Source: a bacterium (GTDB lineage: Bacteria; Bacillota; Clostridia; Christensenellales; Aristaeellaceae). From it: DNA of 64,000 nucleotides. The DNA is taken from NCBI GenBank assembly GCA_004563405.1, contig SFTH01000013.1, positions 1 through 64,000 on the forward strand, given 5' to 3'. Below the pieces are notes generated by a model. The model was not told the origin of the DNA. It worked only from the letters and a program-made list of their open reading frames with translations, and made no database searches. The translations under genes and the position numbers were made by a program. Positions within the stretch are counted from its first letter, which is position 1. Each line of letters begins with the position of its first letter. Of this stretch, positions 1 through 6,829 are shown piece by piece.

Positions 1-9
1 CTTACTCAT
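1..9 (-). CDS. First codons of a gene leaving the window
   Basis: Only ATG-AGT-AAG (M-S-K) of this minus-strand gene lies inside the window. The start is convincing: GGAGGA sits at 22-17, seven bases upstream. A consensus promoter lies at 106-134 with a hairpin between them. Nothing can be said about the product. Confidence 0.7.
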
Positions 10-49
10 GATTGCGTCCTCCTTCAATGTAAGCATCCTTGCTCAATGA

Positions 50-96
50 AATAAAAACAGAGCACAACGGACTACGACACAGCCCCTTTGCTCTGT
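50..96 (-). terminator. Leader hairpin resembling an attenuator
   Basis: On the minus strand ACAGAGCA (96-89) pairs with TGCTCTGT (64-57), followed by TTTTTATTT. This is an intrinsic-terminator shape located between the promoter at 106-134 and the start codon at 9. Because it begins almost at the predicted transcription start, it looks like a leader attenuator rather than the end of another gene. The ligand or mechanism is unknown. Confidence 0.5.
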
Positions 97-105
97 TTGA
101 ATGGT

Positions 106-134
106 ATATTAGCAGATTCACGACCCTCTGTCAA
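106..134 (-). promoter_or_regulatory. Sigma-A promoter of the gene leaving the window
   Basis: On the minus strand TTGACA (134-129), a 17-base spacer and TAATAT (111-106). It points at the start codon at 9, giving a leader of about 90 bases. Confidence 0.8.
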
Positions 135-251
135 GGGATTTCGACCGCTATCTTTGTTGAAATTTCGGTTATCCGAAAATAGTTCCGAATTCGATTTCGA
201 TCAACCGGTGCGGATTTGGCGGATTTGACTTGTGTGCACCCGGTTTCCTGC

Positions 252-295
252 AAAAGCAGAAGGGACGCGAGCGGCCATTCTGACCGTCCGCGTCC
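252..295 (-). terminator. Possible terminator after cytX
   Basis: Downstream of the cytX stop, GGACGCG (295-289) can pair with CGCGTCC (269-263), followed at some distance by a short T-run. Stem good, T-tract weak. The rest of 135-306 shows no gene. Confidence 0.4.
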
Positions 296-306
296 GATTG
301 AAAAAC

Positions 307-1482
307 TCAGCGCAGCGCTTCCTTTTTGGGAAGGAGCTTGTCCGCCGCCACGCAGAGCAGAACCACGACCACCATGTCCGGCAGCGTGCAACCCACGACG
401 ATGTCCACCTGCATCAGAAGGCGATAGAGCACGAAACCGATCAGCCAGATGACCAGATTCCTTCCGCTGAAGGCGCGATCGAAGCAATCCCGCCTGAGAA
501 TAAACCAGTCCGCGATCTGGACGGCCACCATGGGTGCAAAAACGGAACCGATCAGATAGAGAAAGCCCGTGATGTCATCCATGGGAAACGCAATGGCGCA
601 CACGATGCCAATCAGCGCAACGGCCACTGCGACCCACTTGCCCTTGATCTTACCGCTGAGGGATTCCGAAGAGATACCCGCAGAATATGCGTCCAGGAAG
701 GTGGTGGTCACGGTGGAGAGCACCAGAATCGCCAGCGCGGCGATGCCCAGACCGGCCTTGACCATGATCACCGCAATGTCGCCCTCGCCGGTGTAGATTG
801 CAGCGCCCATGCCGATGATGTACATCCAGCAGGACACCGCGCTGTAGCTGAGCGTGCTGGCGAGGGTCGCACCGAAGGGATGCTCCGCCTCGCGGGTGTA
901 GTCGCTGATCAACGGCAGCCAGGAGAGCGGCATGGCGACCGCCAGCTCCACCGCTGCGCCGAAGGACATGGCCTCGCCCGAGACCGCCGCAACCGCTGCG
1001 TCGCCGAAGAAGATCACCTTGCAGAGAATCAGCGTGAGGATGAACAGCGCGGCCATGGTGATCTTGTTGATCGTGCCCAGGTTGGTGATGCCCACCAGGA
1101 TCCACACGACGATCAGCAGGCCGATCACCAGCGCCCAGACCCAAGACCCCGCATTGAAGATGCCGTTGCTGGCCAGAGCGCCGTCATAGATCATAATGGC
1201 CGTCCAGCCCACAAGCTGAAGCACGTTCAGCAGGGAAAAGAGCAGGCCGCCCTTCTGGCCAAAGCTCATCTTGACCGTCTCCATGGCGCTGCGGCGCGTC
1301 TTTGCGCCGATGTAGCCCGCCAGGAAGAACAGCGCGCCGCCGATCAGATGTCCCAGGAGTATGGCGAGTATGCCCTTCGCCATGCCCAGGGGTGCAAAAT
1401 AGGTGCCCGTCAGAATTTCGGCGATGGAGACGCCCGCGCCGAACCAGATCAATCCATTCTGAAAATTACTCGTGCGCTTCAT
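307..1482 (-). CDS. cytX: Hydroxymethylpyrimidine transporter CytX (NCS1 family)
   Basis: A 391-residue multi-pass membrane protein. The N-terminal stretch NGLIWFGAGVSIAEILTGTY, then LGMAKGILAILLGHLIGGAL, is typical of the NCS1 cytosine/purine permease family and of its thiamine-linked branch CytX. It is predicted to import the thiamine pyrimidine precursor HMP. It is the last gene of the TPP-riboswitch-controlled unit thiE-thiD-cytX, and its ATG overlaps the thiD stop by four bases (ATGA), so translation is probably coupled. The HMP substrate is inferred from family and operon. A cytosine permease would be the alternative, but the thiamine context argues against it. Confidence 0.88.
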   Translation of the reverse strand: MKRTSNFQNGLIWFGAGVSIAEILTGTYFAPLGMAKGILAILLGHLIGGALFFLAGYIGAKTRRSAMETVKMSFGQKGGLLFSLLNVLQLVGWTAIMIYDGALASNGIFNAGSWVWALVIGLLIVVWILVGITNLGTINKITMAALFILTLILCKVIFFGDAAVAAVSGEAMSFGAAVELAVAMPLSWLPLISDYTREAEHPFGATLASTLSYSAVSCWMYIIGMGAAIYTGEGDIAVIMVKAGLGIAALAILVLSTVTTTFLDAYSAGISSESLSGKIKGKWVAVAVALIGIVCAIAFPMDDITGFLYLIGSVFAPMVAVQIADWFILRRDCFDRAFSGRNLVIWLIGFVLYRLLMQVDIVVGCTLPDMVVVVLLCVAADKLLPKKEALR

Positions 1483-2288
1483 CCCCGCGCCTCCTCTCTG
1501 TATTCCGGCCTGATGTCAAACGCGTGATCCATGGGGCCCGAGCCGCTGCCCAGATTGAGCTGTGCGGAGAGCGCCCCCGAGATGTAACGCTTTGCGCGCT
1601 CCACGGCCTCCGAGAGGTCGTAGCCCTTCGCCAGATTCGCCGCGATGGCGCTGGAGAGGGTACATCCGGTGCCGTGCGTGTTGGGATTGTCGATCCGACG
1701 CCCCTCATACCATCGCCCGCTGCCATTTTGCCAGAGGTAGTCGTTTGCGTCGTTGAGCGCGTGGCCTCCCTTGAGCAGCACTGCCGCCCCGCATAGGCGG
1801 CCGATTCGCTCCGCAGCGCAAACCATATCCTCGCTCGTGCGGATCTCCATGCCGGAGAGAAGCTCTGCCTCGGGGACGTTTGGCGTCACGACCTCCGCCA
1901 GGGGCAGAAGCTGCTTCTCGAGCGCCGTCAGCGCGTCGCTTCTGAGCAGGCGCGAGCCGGAGGTCGCCACCATCACGGGATCCACCACCACATGCCGCGC
2001 GCCGTAGTGCCTGAGCCGCTCCGCAATCACCTCGATGAGCGCGGCCGAGGATACCATGCCGATCTTTACCGCATCGGGGAAGATGTCGGTAAATACTGCA
2101 TCCAGTTGCTGGCCCAGAAATTCCGGCGTAGATTCCAGTATGCCGGTTACTCCGAGGGTATTCTGGGCCGTCAGGGCCGTCACGGCACTCATGGCGTACA
2201 CGCCGTTGACCGTCATGGTCTTCAGATCCGCCTGAATGCCAGCGCCTCCGCAGGAATCGCTTCCTGCGATCGTCAATGCTGTCTTCAT
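1479..2288 (-). CDS. thiD: Hydroxymethylpyrimidine/phosphomethylpyrimidine kinase ThiD
   Basis: 269 residues, starting MKTALTIAGSDSCGGAGIQ, the ribokinase-fold ThiD signature. DPVMVATSG in the middle and GTGCTLSSAIAANLAKG near the end form the ATP and anion-hole region. It phosphorylates HMP to HMP-P and then HMP-PP, the pyrimidine half of thiamine. The start at 2288 is chosen because GAAAGGAGCG lies just upstream. An in-frame upstream extension lacks an SD and has no family match. It follows thiE after 96 bases, in which a small CGGC-GAAA-GCCG-TTTT hairpin (2361-2378) could lower expression. It is coupled to cytX by an ATGA overlap. Confidence 0.95.
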   Translation of the reverse strand: MKTALTIAGSDSCGGAGIQADLKTMTVNGVYAMSAVTALTAQNTLGVTGILESTPEFLGQQLDAVFTDIFPDAVKIGMVSSAALIEVIAERLRHYGARHVVVDPVMVATSGSRLLRSDALTALEKQLLPLAEVVTPNVPEAELLSGMEIRTSEDMVCAAERIGRLCGAAVLLKGGHALNDANDYLWQNGSGRWYEGRRIDNPNTHGTGCTLSSAIAANLAKGYDLSEAVERAKRYISGALSAQLNLGSGSGPMDHAFDIRPEYREEARG

Positions 2289-2360
2289 AATTACGCTCCT
2301 TTCAAAGCAACAGCCTTGATTTTCTATTGCGACGCAAGGTGGTGCCCCCAATGCGCCGCA

Positions 2361-2378
2361 GAAAACGGCTTTCGCCGG
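2361..2378 (-). terminator. Weak hairpin between thiE and thiD
   Basis: On the minus strand CGGC-GAAA-GCCG is followed by TTTT just after the thiE stop. The stem is short, so it would be a partial terminator or mRNA processing/stability element at most. Confidence 0.35.
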
Positions 2379-2384
2379 TCTTCC

Positions 2385-3029
2385 CTATTCTTCTGCAATC
2401 CTCTCCGCCAGCGCGCGCATCTCCTGCGCCGCCGCGCACACGTCTTCCGCGCCGAACAGCGCAGATACCACCGCAACGCCGCTGAGTCCCCTGCCGGAGA
2501 GCTCCATGATATTATCCCGCGTGATGCCGCCAATGGCCACCACGGGAATGTGCACGGCCCGGGTGATCTCCCGGTACAGCGCGTGCGAGATGGGCTTTGC
2601 CTCGCTCTTTGTATCCGTTGCAAATGCCGCGCCTACGCCCAGATAGTCCGCTCCGGCGGCCTCTGCCCGCAGCGCCTCCTCCACGTTGTGCGCGGAAACG
2701 CCCAGAATCTTATCCGGCCCGAGAATCTCCCGGGCGCGACCGGCTTCCAGATCGTCCTGCCCCACATGCACGCCGTCCGCATTCGCGGCCACGGCCACGT
2801 CCGCGCGGTCGTTAATGATACTGATTACGCCCTTATCCCGGCATAGCACCGCAAATGCGCGCGCCTCTTCGATCAGTTCCGCCCCGTCCATGTGCTTTTC
2901 CCTGAGCTGAATGATGGTCGCGCCGCCCTCCGCCGCATCGGCCACCTGCGCAAGAAGCTCCTGCGCGTCGCGGGCGCGGATGTGCGCCGTTACGGCGTAG
3001 AGCCGCATGTCCTTCCGTCTCAGTTTCAC
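2385..3029 (-). CDS. thiE: Thiamine-phosphate synthase ThiE
   Basis: 214 residues if GTG at 3029 is the start. GGAGG lies eight bases before it. An ATG at 3008 is an alternative, and a TTG further up has no SD. Motifs match ThiE: TIIQLREKHMD (HMP-PP binding), IINDRADVAVAANADGVHVG, then GVGAAFATDTK and PVVAIGGI (phosphate and thiazole binding). The enzyme joins HMP-PP and thiazole phosphate to thiamine phosphate. It is the first gene of the riboswitch-controlled unit, and the switch terminator ends about 30 bases before it. Confidence 0.95.
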   Translation of the reverse strand: MKLRRKDMRLYAVTAHIRARDAQELLAQVADAAEGGATIIQLREKHMDGAELIEEARAFAVLCRDKGVISIINDRADVAVAANADGVHVGQDDLEAGRAREILGPDKILGVSAHNVEEALRAEAAGADYLGVGAAFATDTKSEAKPISHALYREITRAVHIPVVAIGGITRDNIMELSGRGLSGVAVVSALFGAEDVCAAAQEMRALAERIAEE

Positions 3030-3062
3030 CTCATATTCCTCCCATCCCCGCTTCAGTCGCGA

Positions 3063-3105
3063 CAAAAACGCGCGGACGTGCCATAGGGCAAAGCGTGCGC
3101 GCGTT
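3063..3105 (-). terminator. Riboswitch expression-platform terminator before thiE
   Basis: AACGCGCG (3105-3098) pairs with CGCGCGTT (3074-3067), followed by T-rich sequence. It sits directly between the TPP aptamer and thiE, so TPP binding probably ends transcription here. Confidence 0.8.
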
Positions 3106-3111
3106 CTGCGG

Positions 3112-3203
3112 TCGACTTCCTACGTTGGCATGATCCAAATCAGGTTAAAGGGTCGAGACCCTGCGGTCTCCTCTCAGCCCGCGCTTCGGCGGACTCCCCT
3201 GCG
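3112..3203 (-). ncRNA. TPP riboswitch (THI element) of thiE-thiD-cytX
   Basis: Read on the minus strand, the conserved THI-box elements appear in order: GGGGAG, GCTGAGAGG, GACCC, ACCTGAT, GGATCATGCC and CGTAGGAAG. This is a full aptamer with both the pyrimidine-sensing and pyrophosphate-sensing arms. The downstream intrinsic terminator indicates transcriptional attenuation by TPP. Confidence 0.97.
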
Positions 3204-3219
3204 ATTCAATTGTATACTC

Positions 3220-3248
3220 ATCATACACCTATTTCCTCTCGCTTGCAA
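3220..3248 (-). promoter_or_regulatory. Promoter of thiE-thiD-cytX
   Basis: TTGCAA (3248-3243), a 17-base spacer and TATGAT (3225-3220) on the minus strand, immediately upstream of the aptamer. Confidence 0.75.
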
Positions 3249-3276
3249 GTCCTTTTGTCGCAATTTTGTTTGCATC

Positions 3277-3305
3277 TTGACAAAATAGGCAACGCGTGCT
3301 ATGAT
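3277..3305 (+). promoter_or_regulatory. Promoter of thiW-thiM
   Basis: TTGACA, a 17-base spacer and TATGAT on the plus strand, immediately upstream of the second TPP aptamer. It is divergent from the thiE promoter. Confidence 0.8.
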
Positions 3306-3317
3306 GCTCTCGGAAAA

Positions 3318-3397
3318 CAGGGGAGCCGGAGACGGCTGAGAGGAAGCATGCGCTTCGACCCTAGACCTGATGCGGACAATGCCGCCGTAGGAAGTTT
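3318..3397 (+). ncRNA. TPP riboswitch of thiW-thiM
   Basis: In order: GGGGAGCC, GGCTGAGAGG, a GAAGC/GCTTC side helix, GACCC, ACCTGATGC, GGACAATGCC and CGTAGGAAG. This is a canonical complete TPP aptamer. An intrinsic terminator at 3417-3446 follows, so it is a transcriptional off-switch. Confidence 0.97.
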
Positions 3398-3416
3398 ACC
3401 GGCACACGATGTATGC

Positions 3417-3446
3417 GGAGACCTCCGGGCGGGGTCTCCTGTTTTT
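3417..3446 (+). terminator. Terminator of the thiW TPP riboswitch
   Basis: GGAGACC (3417-3423) pairs with GGTCTCC (3433-3439), followed by TGTTTTTG. It lies about 250 bases before thiW. That is unusually far and leaves room for the second structured element at 3545-3690. Confidence 0.85.
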
Positions 3447-3544
3447 GATCTCTTTTCAGAAAGGAAGTGCAGCCTGACGGGCGTCCCGGTTTCGGGAGCG
3501 GACGGAGGGGGAGCGCCCTGCGTTCGGATGCCACAGACAGCGAT

Positions 3545-3690
3545 GGGAAGCCGTGTTCCGGCGTGAGAGGAAGCCATTAAGCTTCGACCGAACCTTTCCC
3601 GTGGGCGTAATTCGCCCATTTACCAGCGGGAAGAAAGCGCTGCTGTGACTGGCCTTTCTTCCTGTGCGACAAGACTGAAGGAGAGAATTC
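3545..3690 (+). ncRNA. Second, partial TPP-aptamer-like element with possible SD switch
   Basis: GGGAAGCCG-loop-CGGC, then GTGAGAGGAAGC-loop-GCTTCGACC and ACCT, copies the order and spacing of the pyrimidine-binding half of the upstream TPP aptamer, including the GAAGC/GCTTC side helix. The pyrophosphate half (CTGAT, GGATAATGCC, CGTAGG) is absent. Instead a TGGGCG/CGCCCA hairpin lies inside TTCCCG (3596-3601) paired with CGGGAA (3627-3632). GGAAGAAAG (3629-3637) can alternatively pair with CTTTCTTCC (3654-3662), which can itself cover the thiW SD GAAGGAGAG (3677-3685). These mutually exclusive pairings are seen in the sequence. Ligand control is inference. A degenerate aptamer is the simpler alternative. 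Confidence 0.55.
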
Positions 3691-3693
3691 ATT

Positions 3694-4212
3694 ATGAAAC
3701 GCAATCAGATTCGCAAAATGACCGTCGCCGCCCTCTTCTGCGCCATCGCCGTGGTGGGCAGCATGTTTTCCTTTCCCGTTCTCGGCAGCAAGTGCGCGCC
3801 CGTGCAGCACATGGTCAACATCCTCTGCGCGGTTCTGCTGGGGCCCTGGTACGGCGTTGCCGTGGCCTTCGCCGCCAGCCTGTTCCGCAATCTTCTGGGC
3901 CTGGGCAGCCTGATGGCCTTCCCCGGCAGCATGCTGGGCGCCCTGCTCTGCGGCCTTGTCTTCCACTTCACCAAAAATCTGCCCGCTACGCTGGTTGCAG
4001 AAGTCTTTGGTACCGGCATTCTCGGCGGCCTGTGCGCCTATCCCGTGGCCACGCTGCTGATGGGTGTGGACGCGTCCGCCGTCGCCTTCTACGCCTACAT
4101 CGTTCCCTTCCTGATTTCCACCGTCGCCGGTGCGATTCTCGCCGGCGTGTTGATTTTGGCGCTAAAGAAGTCCGGCGCGCTGGCCCGGATGTGCGCCACT
4201 CTGGAGAGATAA
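3694..4212 (+). CDS. thiW: ThiW, ECF-type thiazole transporter S component
   Basis: 172 residues with about five or six hydrophobic segments. The pattern (KMTVAALFCAIAVVGSMFSF, CAPVQHMVNILCAVLLGPWY, LGSLMAFPGSMLGALLCGL) is that of ThiW, the S component predicted to bind hydroxyethylthiazole and to work with a shared ECF energizing module. No EcfA/EcfT genes are in the window, so the module must be encoded elsewhere. The ATG at 3694 follows GAAGGAGAG. It is co-transcribed with thiM one base downstream, which would trap the imported thiazole by phosphorylation. Regulation: a TPP riboswitch plus the second leader element. Confidence 0.93.
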   Translation: MKRNQIRKMTVAALFCAIAVVGSMFSFPVLGSKCAPVQHMVNILCAVLLGPWYGVAVAFAASLFRNLLGLGSLMAFPGSMLGALLCGLVFHFTKNLPATLVAEVFGTGILGGLCAYPVATLLMGVDASAVAFYAYIVPFLISTVAGAILAGVLILALKKSGALARMCATLER

Positions 4213-4213
4213 T

Positions 4214-4984
4214 ATGGATGATCGTGCCGCCCTCCGAAAAATCCGCGAACAGCGCCCGCTGGTGCACTGCATTTCCAACATTGTGAGCGCCAACGACTGC
4301 GCAAATCTGCTCCTGAGCGTGGGCGCAAGCCCCATGATGGCGCAGGCCGAGGCGGAAATGGCGGATATCTCCGCCATTTCCTCGGCTGCGGTGCTCAACA
4401 CCGGCACGCCGGACGCTGCGCGCTTCCGGCTCTGCGCCCTTCGGGGCGCGCTGGCGGCGCAGCGCAGCACGCCTACAGTGCTCGACCCCGTGGGCGTGGG
4501 TGCCAGCAGCTGGCGCAGGGAACAGCTCAACGCCATGCTCGCCTCCTTCCGCCCTTCCATCGTGCGCGTGAACCTGAGCGAGGCCCTCGCCCTGCTGGGA
4601 AGCGGCGCGGGAGAGCGCGGCGTGGACAGCGACGCGGACGCCGACGGCGTGGCCGGAGACTGCGCCCGCTCCCTCGCCCGAAAGCTTGGGGCGACGGTGC
4701 TCCTGAGTGGCGACACGGACTTTGTATCCGACGGAGTACGGGATGGCCGCGCCTGCGGCGGCAGCGCCATGATGACGATGGTCACCGGCAGCGGTTGTAT
4801 GCTCTCCGCTCTCTGCGGCGCGTTCGCCGCCGTGGAAGCGGACGCTTTTGCTGCGGCCTGCATGGCCGCGCGCTTCTGGAAGGACTGCGCCGCCGCTGCG
4901 GAAGCGCGCGCCTCGGAAAAGGGCCCCGGCTCCTTCCGCGTGGAACTGATTGACGCGGCGTATCGGCTCTCTCGGAACGCATAG
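4214..4984 (+). CDS. thiM: Hydroxyethylthiazole kinase ThiM
   Basis: 256 residues. HCISNIVSANDCANLLLSVGASPMMA at the N-terminus is the ThiM thiazole site. VLDPVGVGAS and the GSGCMLSALCGAF motif (catalytic Cys and anion hole) complete the ribokinase-like fold. It phosphorylates salvaged hydroxyethylthiazole for ThiE. The ATG lies one base after the thiW stop, with GGAGAG inside the thiW end as SD. A bidirectional terminator follows at 5042-5089. Confidence 0.95.
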   Translation: MDDRAALRKIREQRPLVHCISNIVSANDCANLLLSVGASPMMAQAEAEMADISAISSAAVLNTGTPDAARFRLCALRGALAAQRSTPTVLDPVGVGASSWRREQLNAMLASFRPSIVRVNLSEALALLGSGAGERGVDSDADADGVAGDCARSLARKLGATVLLSGDTDFVSDGVRDGRACGGSAMMTMVTGSGCMLSALCGAFAAVEADAFAAACMAARFWKDCAAAAEARASEKGPGSFRVELIDAAYRLSRNA

Positions 4985-5041
4985 GGCAATGCGCCCGCAC
5001 CCGTTCGACGGCTTGCGCCGCTTGCGGCGAGAACAAATGCA

Positions 5042-5089
5042 AAAACAGACCGTAGTCTATTGGTGTGCCACCAGACTTCGGTCTGTTTT
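5042..5089. terminator. Bidirectional terminator between thiM and the xylulokinase gene
   Basis: AAAACAGACCG (5042-5052) pairs with CGGTCTGTTTT (5079-5089), with an inner AGTCT/AGACT extension. The A/T runs on both flanks serve the two convergent genes. Confidence 0.85.
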
Positions 5090-5092
5090 AAC

Positions 5093-6592
5093 TCACTCCT
5101 CCAGCGCTGCCGCGCGGAACGCATCCTCCAGGCAGGGATAGAGGGACTGATACACCTTCATGCGCCGTGCATAGACCGCGCCCGCTTCCGGGTCGGGCTC
5201 GATGCGGCTCCTGAGTGCAATGCCCCGCGCTGCGCCCTCGATGCCGTCGAAGAGCCCAACCGCCGCACCCGCAGCCGCAGCCGCGCCGAGGGAGGTTGCA
5301 GCTGCGGCGGAGGAATCCACATCCCGCACGCACACGCGGCCTGCGTCTGCAATGATCTGCTTCCACAGCGCAGATTTCGCGCCGCCGCCAATGATGCGCA
5401 TCTCCTCGACGGGCATGCGCTCCCGCAGAATGTCGATCACGCCCGCAAGCGCATAGGAGACGCCCTCGAACACCGCGCGGGCAAAGTGCCTGCGGTCGTG
5501 ACCGGGGCGCATGCCGAAGAACACGCCCCGGGCGAGGGGATCAAATACCGGCGTGCGCTCGCCCTCCAGATAGGGCAGGTAGATCAGGCCCTCGCTGCCG
5601 GGTGCAATCTCCGCGGCCATGCGGTTCATTTCATCAATTCCCTCCGGCGCGTAGATACCCTGCGCCCAGTCCACGCTGCGGCCCACGCTCTCCACCGTGC
5701 CAAACACGCCGCAGCGCATGCCGTCCAATGAGAGTATGTTGAACACACGGCGATGGGGATCCAGATAGGGCTCGTCCATGTTGCTGGCGATCCAACCGGT
5801 GGTGCCAAGCGAGCAATAGACGTCGCCCGTGCGCGCAATGCCCGCGCCCACGTTCGCGCACGCGCCGTCGCCGCCGCCCGCGGCCACGGGAATGCCCGCC
5901 GTGAGGCCCAACGCCCTCGCAGCTTCCTCGGACAGCTGCCCGATCACATCCGTGGAGACGTGCAGCTGGGGAAAGCGCTCCCCATCCAGCCCCAGTCCGG
6001 AAAACACGTCCGTCAGGTACGCCTTTTTGCGTATGTCAATGAGCATGCCATGGGAGGCGTCCGATAGATCCGTGGAATCCATGTTGCCCGTCAGGCGAAA
6101 GTTCAGATAATCCTTGGATTGGAGGAAGCGCGCAGTCCGGCCATAGATCTCCGGCCGGTTGTTCTTCAGCCAGAGCGCCTTGCACAGCGGCGCGGCAGCG
6201 CTGAGCACATTCCCGGTCAGGTCGTAAAGCTTCTCCCGCCCCACGGTGCGCTCCACCGCCTGGGCCTCCTGAAGCGCGCGCGTATCGGAATGAATCAGCG
6301 CCGGGCCGAGCGGTTCGCCCGCGCCATCCACGGGCAACAGGCCGAGCATGTGGCCGCTGACGCCGATGGCGCAAACCTTCTTTGCGTCGCCTGCATTCGC
6401 CTCAAACAGCCTTCGCGCTGCGGCGACCGCCGCATCCCACCAGTCCAGAGCGCTCTGCTCAGCCTGCTGCGGCGCAGGATGACGCGTCCCATAGCTTTGG
6501 GCGGCTTCCGCGCGTACCTTCAGGTCTTCCGAAACCAGCGAGGCCTTGACGGCGCTGGTGCCAATGTCAAAGGCCAGTATGCAACTCTCCAT
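5093..6592 (-). CDS. xylB: FGGY-family sugar kinase, probable xylulokinase
   Basis: 499 residues, the usual xylulokinase length. CILAFDIGTSAVKASLV is the N-terminal phosphate-1 motif. VSGHMLGLLP, the sugar-site region RFLQSKDYLNFRLTGN, GGGDGACANVGAG (phosphate-2) and RIIGGGAKSALWKQIIAD (adenosine) follow the FGGY order. It probably phosphorylates D-xylulose, though other pentuloses cannot be excluded because no isomerase or sugar transporter adjoins it. The start at 6592 follows GGGGAACGAAAG. An upstream in-frame ATG has no SD. It has its own promoter at 6637-6665 and a shared terminator at 5042-5089, so it looks monocistronic. Confidence 0.88.
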   Translation of the reverse strand: MESCILAFDIGTSAVKASLVSEDLKVRAEAAQSYGTRHPAPQQAEQSALDWWDAAVAAARRLFEANAGDAKKVCAIGVSGHMLGLLPVDGAGEPLGPALIHSDTRALQEAQAVERTVGREKLYDLTGNVLSAAAPLCKALWLKNNRPEIYGRTARFLQSKDYLNFRLTGNMDSTDLSDASHGMLIDIRKKAYLTDVFSGLGLDGERFPQLHVSTDVIGQLSEEAARALGLTAGIPVAAGGGDGACANVGAGIARTGDVYCSLGTTGWIASNMDEPYLDPHRRVFNILSLDGMRCGVFGTVESVGRSVDWAQGIYAPEGIDEMNRMAAEIAPGSEGLIYLPYLEGERTPVFDPLARGVFFGMRPGHDRRHFARAVFEGVSYALAGVIDILRERMPVEEMRIIGGGAKSALWKQIIADAGRVCVRDVDSSAAAATSLGAAAAAGAAVGLFDGIEGAARGIALRSRIEPDPEAGAVYARRMKVYQSLYPCLEDAFRAAALEE

Positions 6593-6636
6593 CTTTCGTT
6601 CCCCGCTTTCCGTCCGCATGCGAACTTTCTGCTTTC

Positions 6637-6665
6637 ATTATACTTCCCGTCGAGATACATGTCCA
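6637..6665 (-). promoter_or_regulatory. Promoter of the xylulokinase gene
   Basis: TGGACA (6665-6660), a 17-base spacer and TATAAT (6642-6637) on the minus strand, about 45 bases before the start codon. Confidence 0.75.
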
Positions 6666-6767
6666 GCGCACGACGCCATTCTTTTGGAAAAACTGCAAAC
6701 ACATATCCAAATGTTAAGATTCAATGAAATCCGACGGAAAGCACTGTTTTTCATCCCCCTACCCGGC

Positions 6768-6794
6768 TTGCGCGAACCGCGCACATTCTATAAA
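6768..6794 (+). promoter_or_regulatory. Possible promoter of the peptide ABC operon
   Basis: TATAAA (6789-6794) with a weak TTGCGC at 6768 and a short spacer of 15 bases, 35 bases before the first gene of the operon. Confidence 0.4.
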
Positions 6795-6829
6795 ATGATC
6801 AGCGTAAAGAAACGACGGAGGACAGATTC

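Noticed and set aside
3447..3640. Possible cobalamin or HMP-PP (thiS-motif) riboswitch in the thiW leader
   Set aside because: The B12-box core sequences are absent, and the aptamer is not embedded in a terminator stem with a T-tract as in the HMP-PP class. Similarity to the TPP aptamer half is much stronger.
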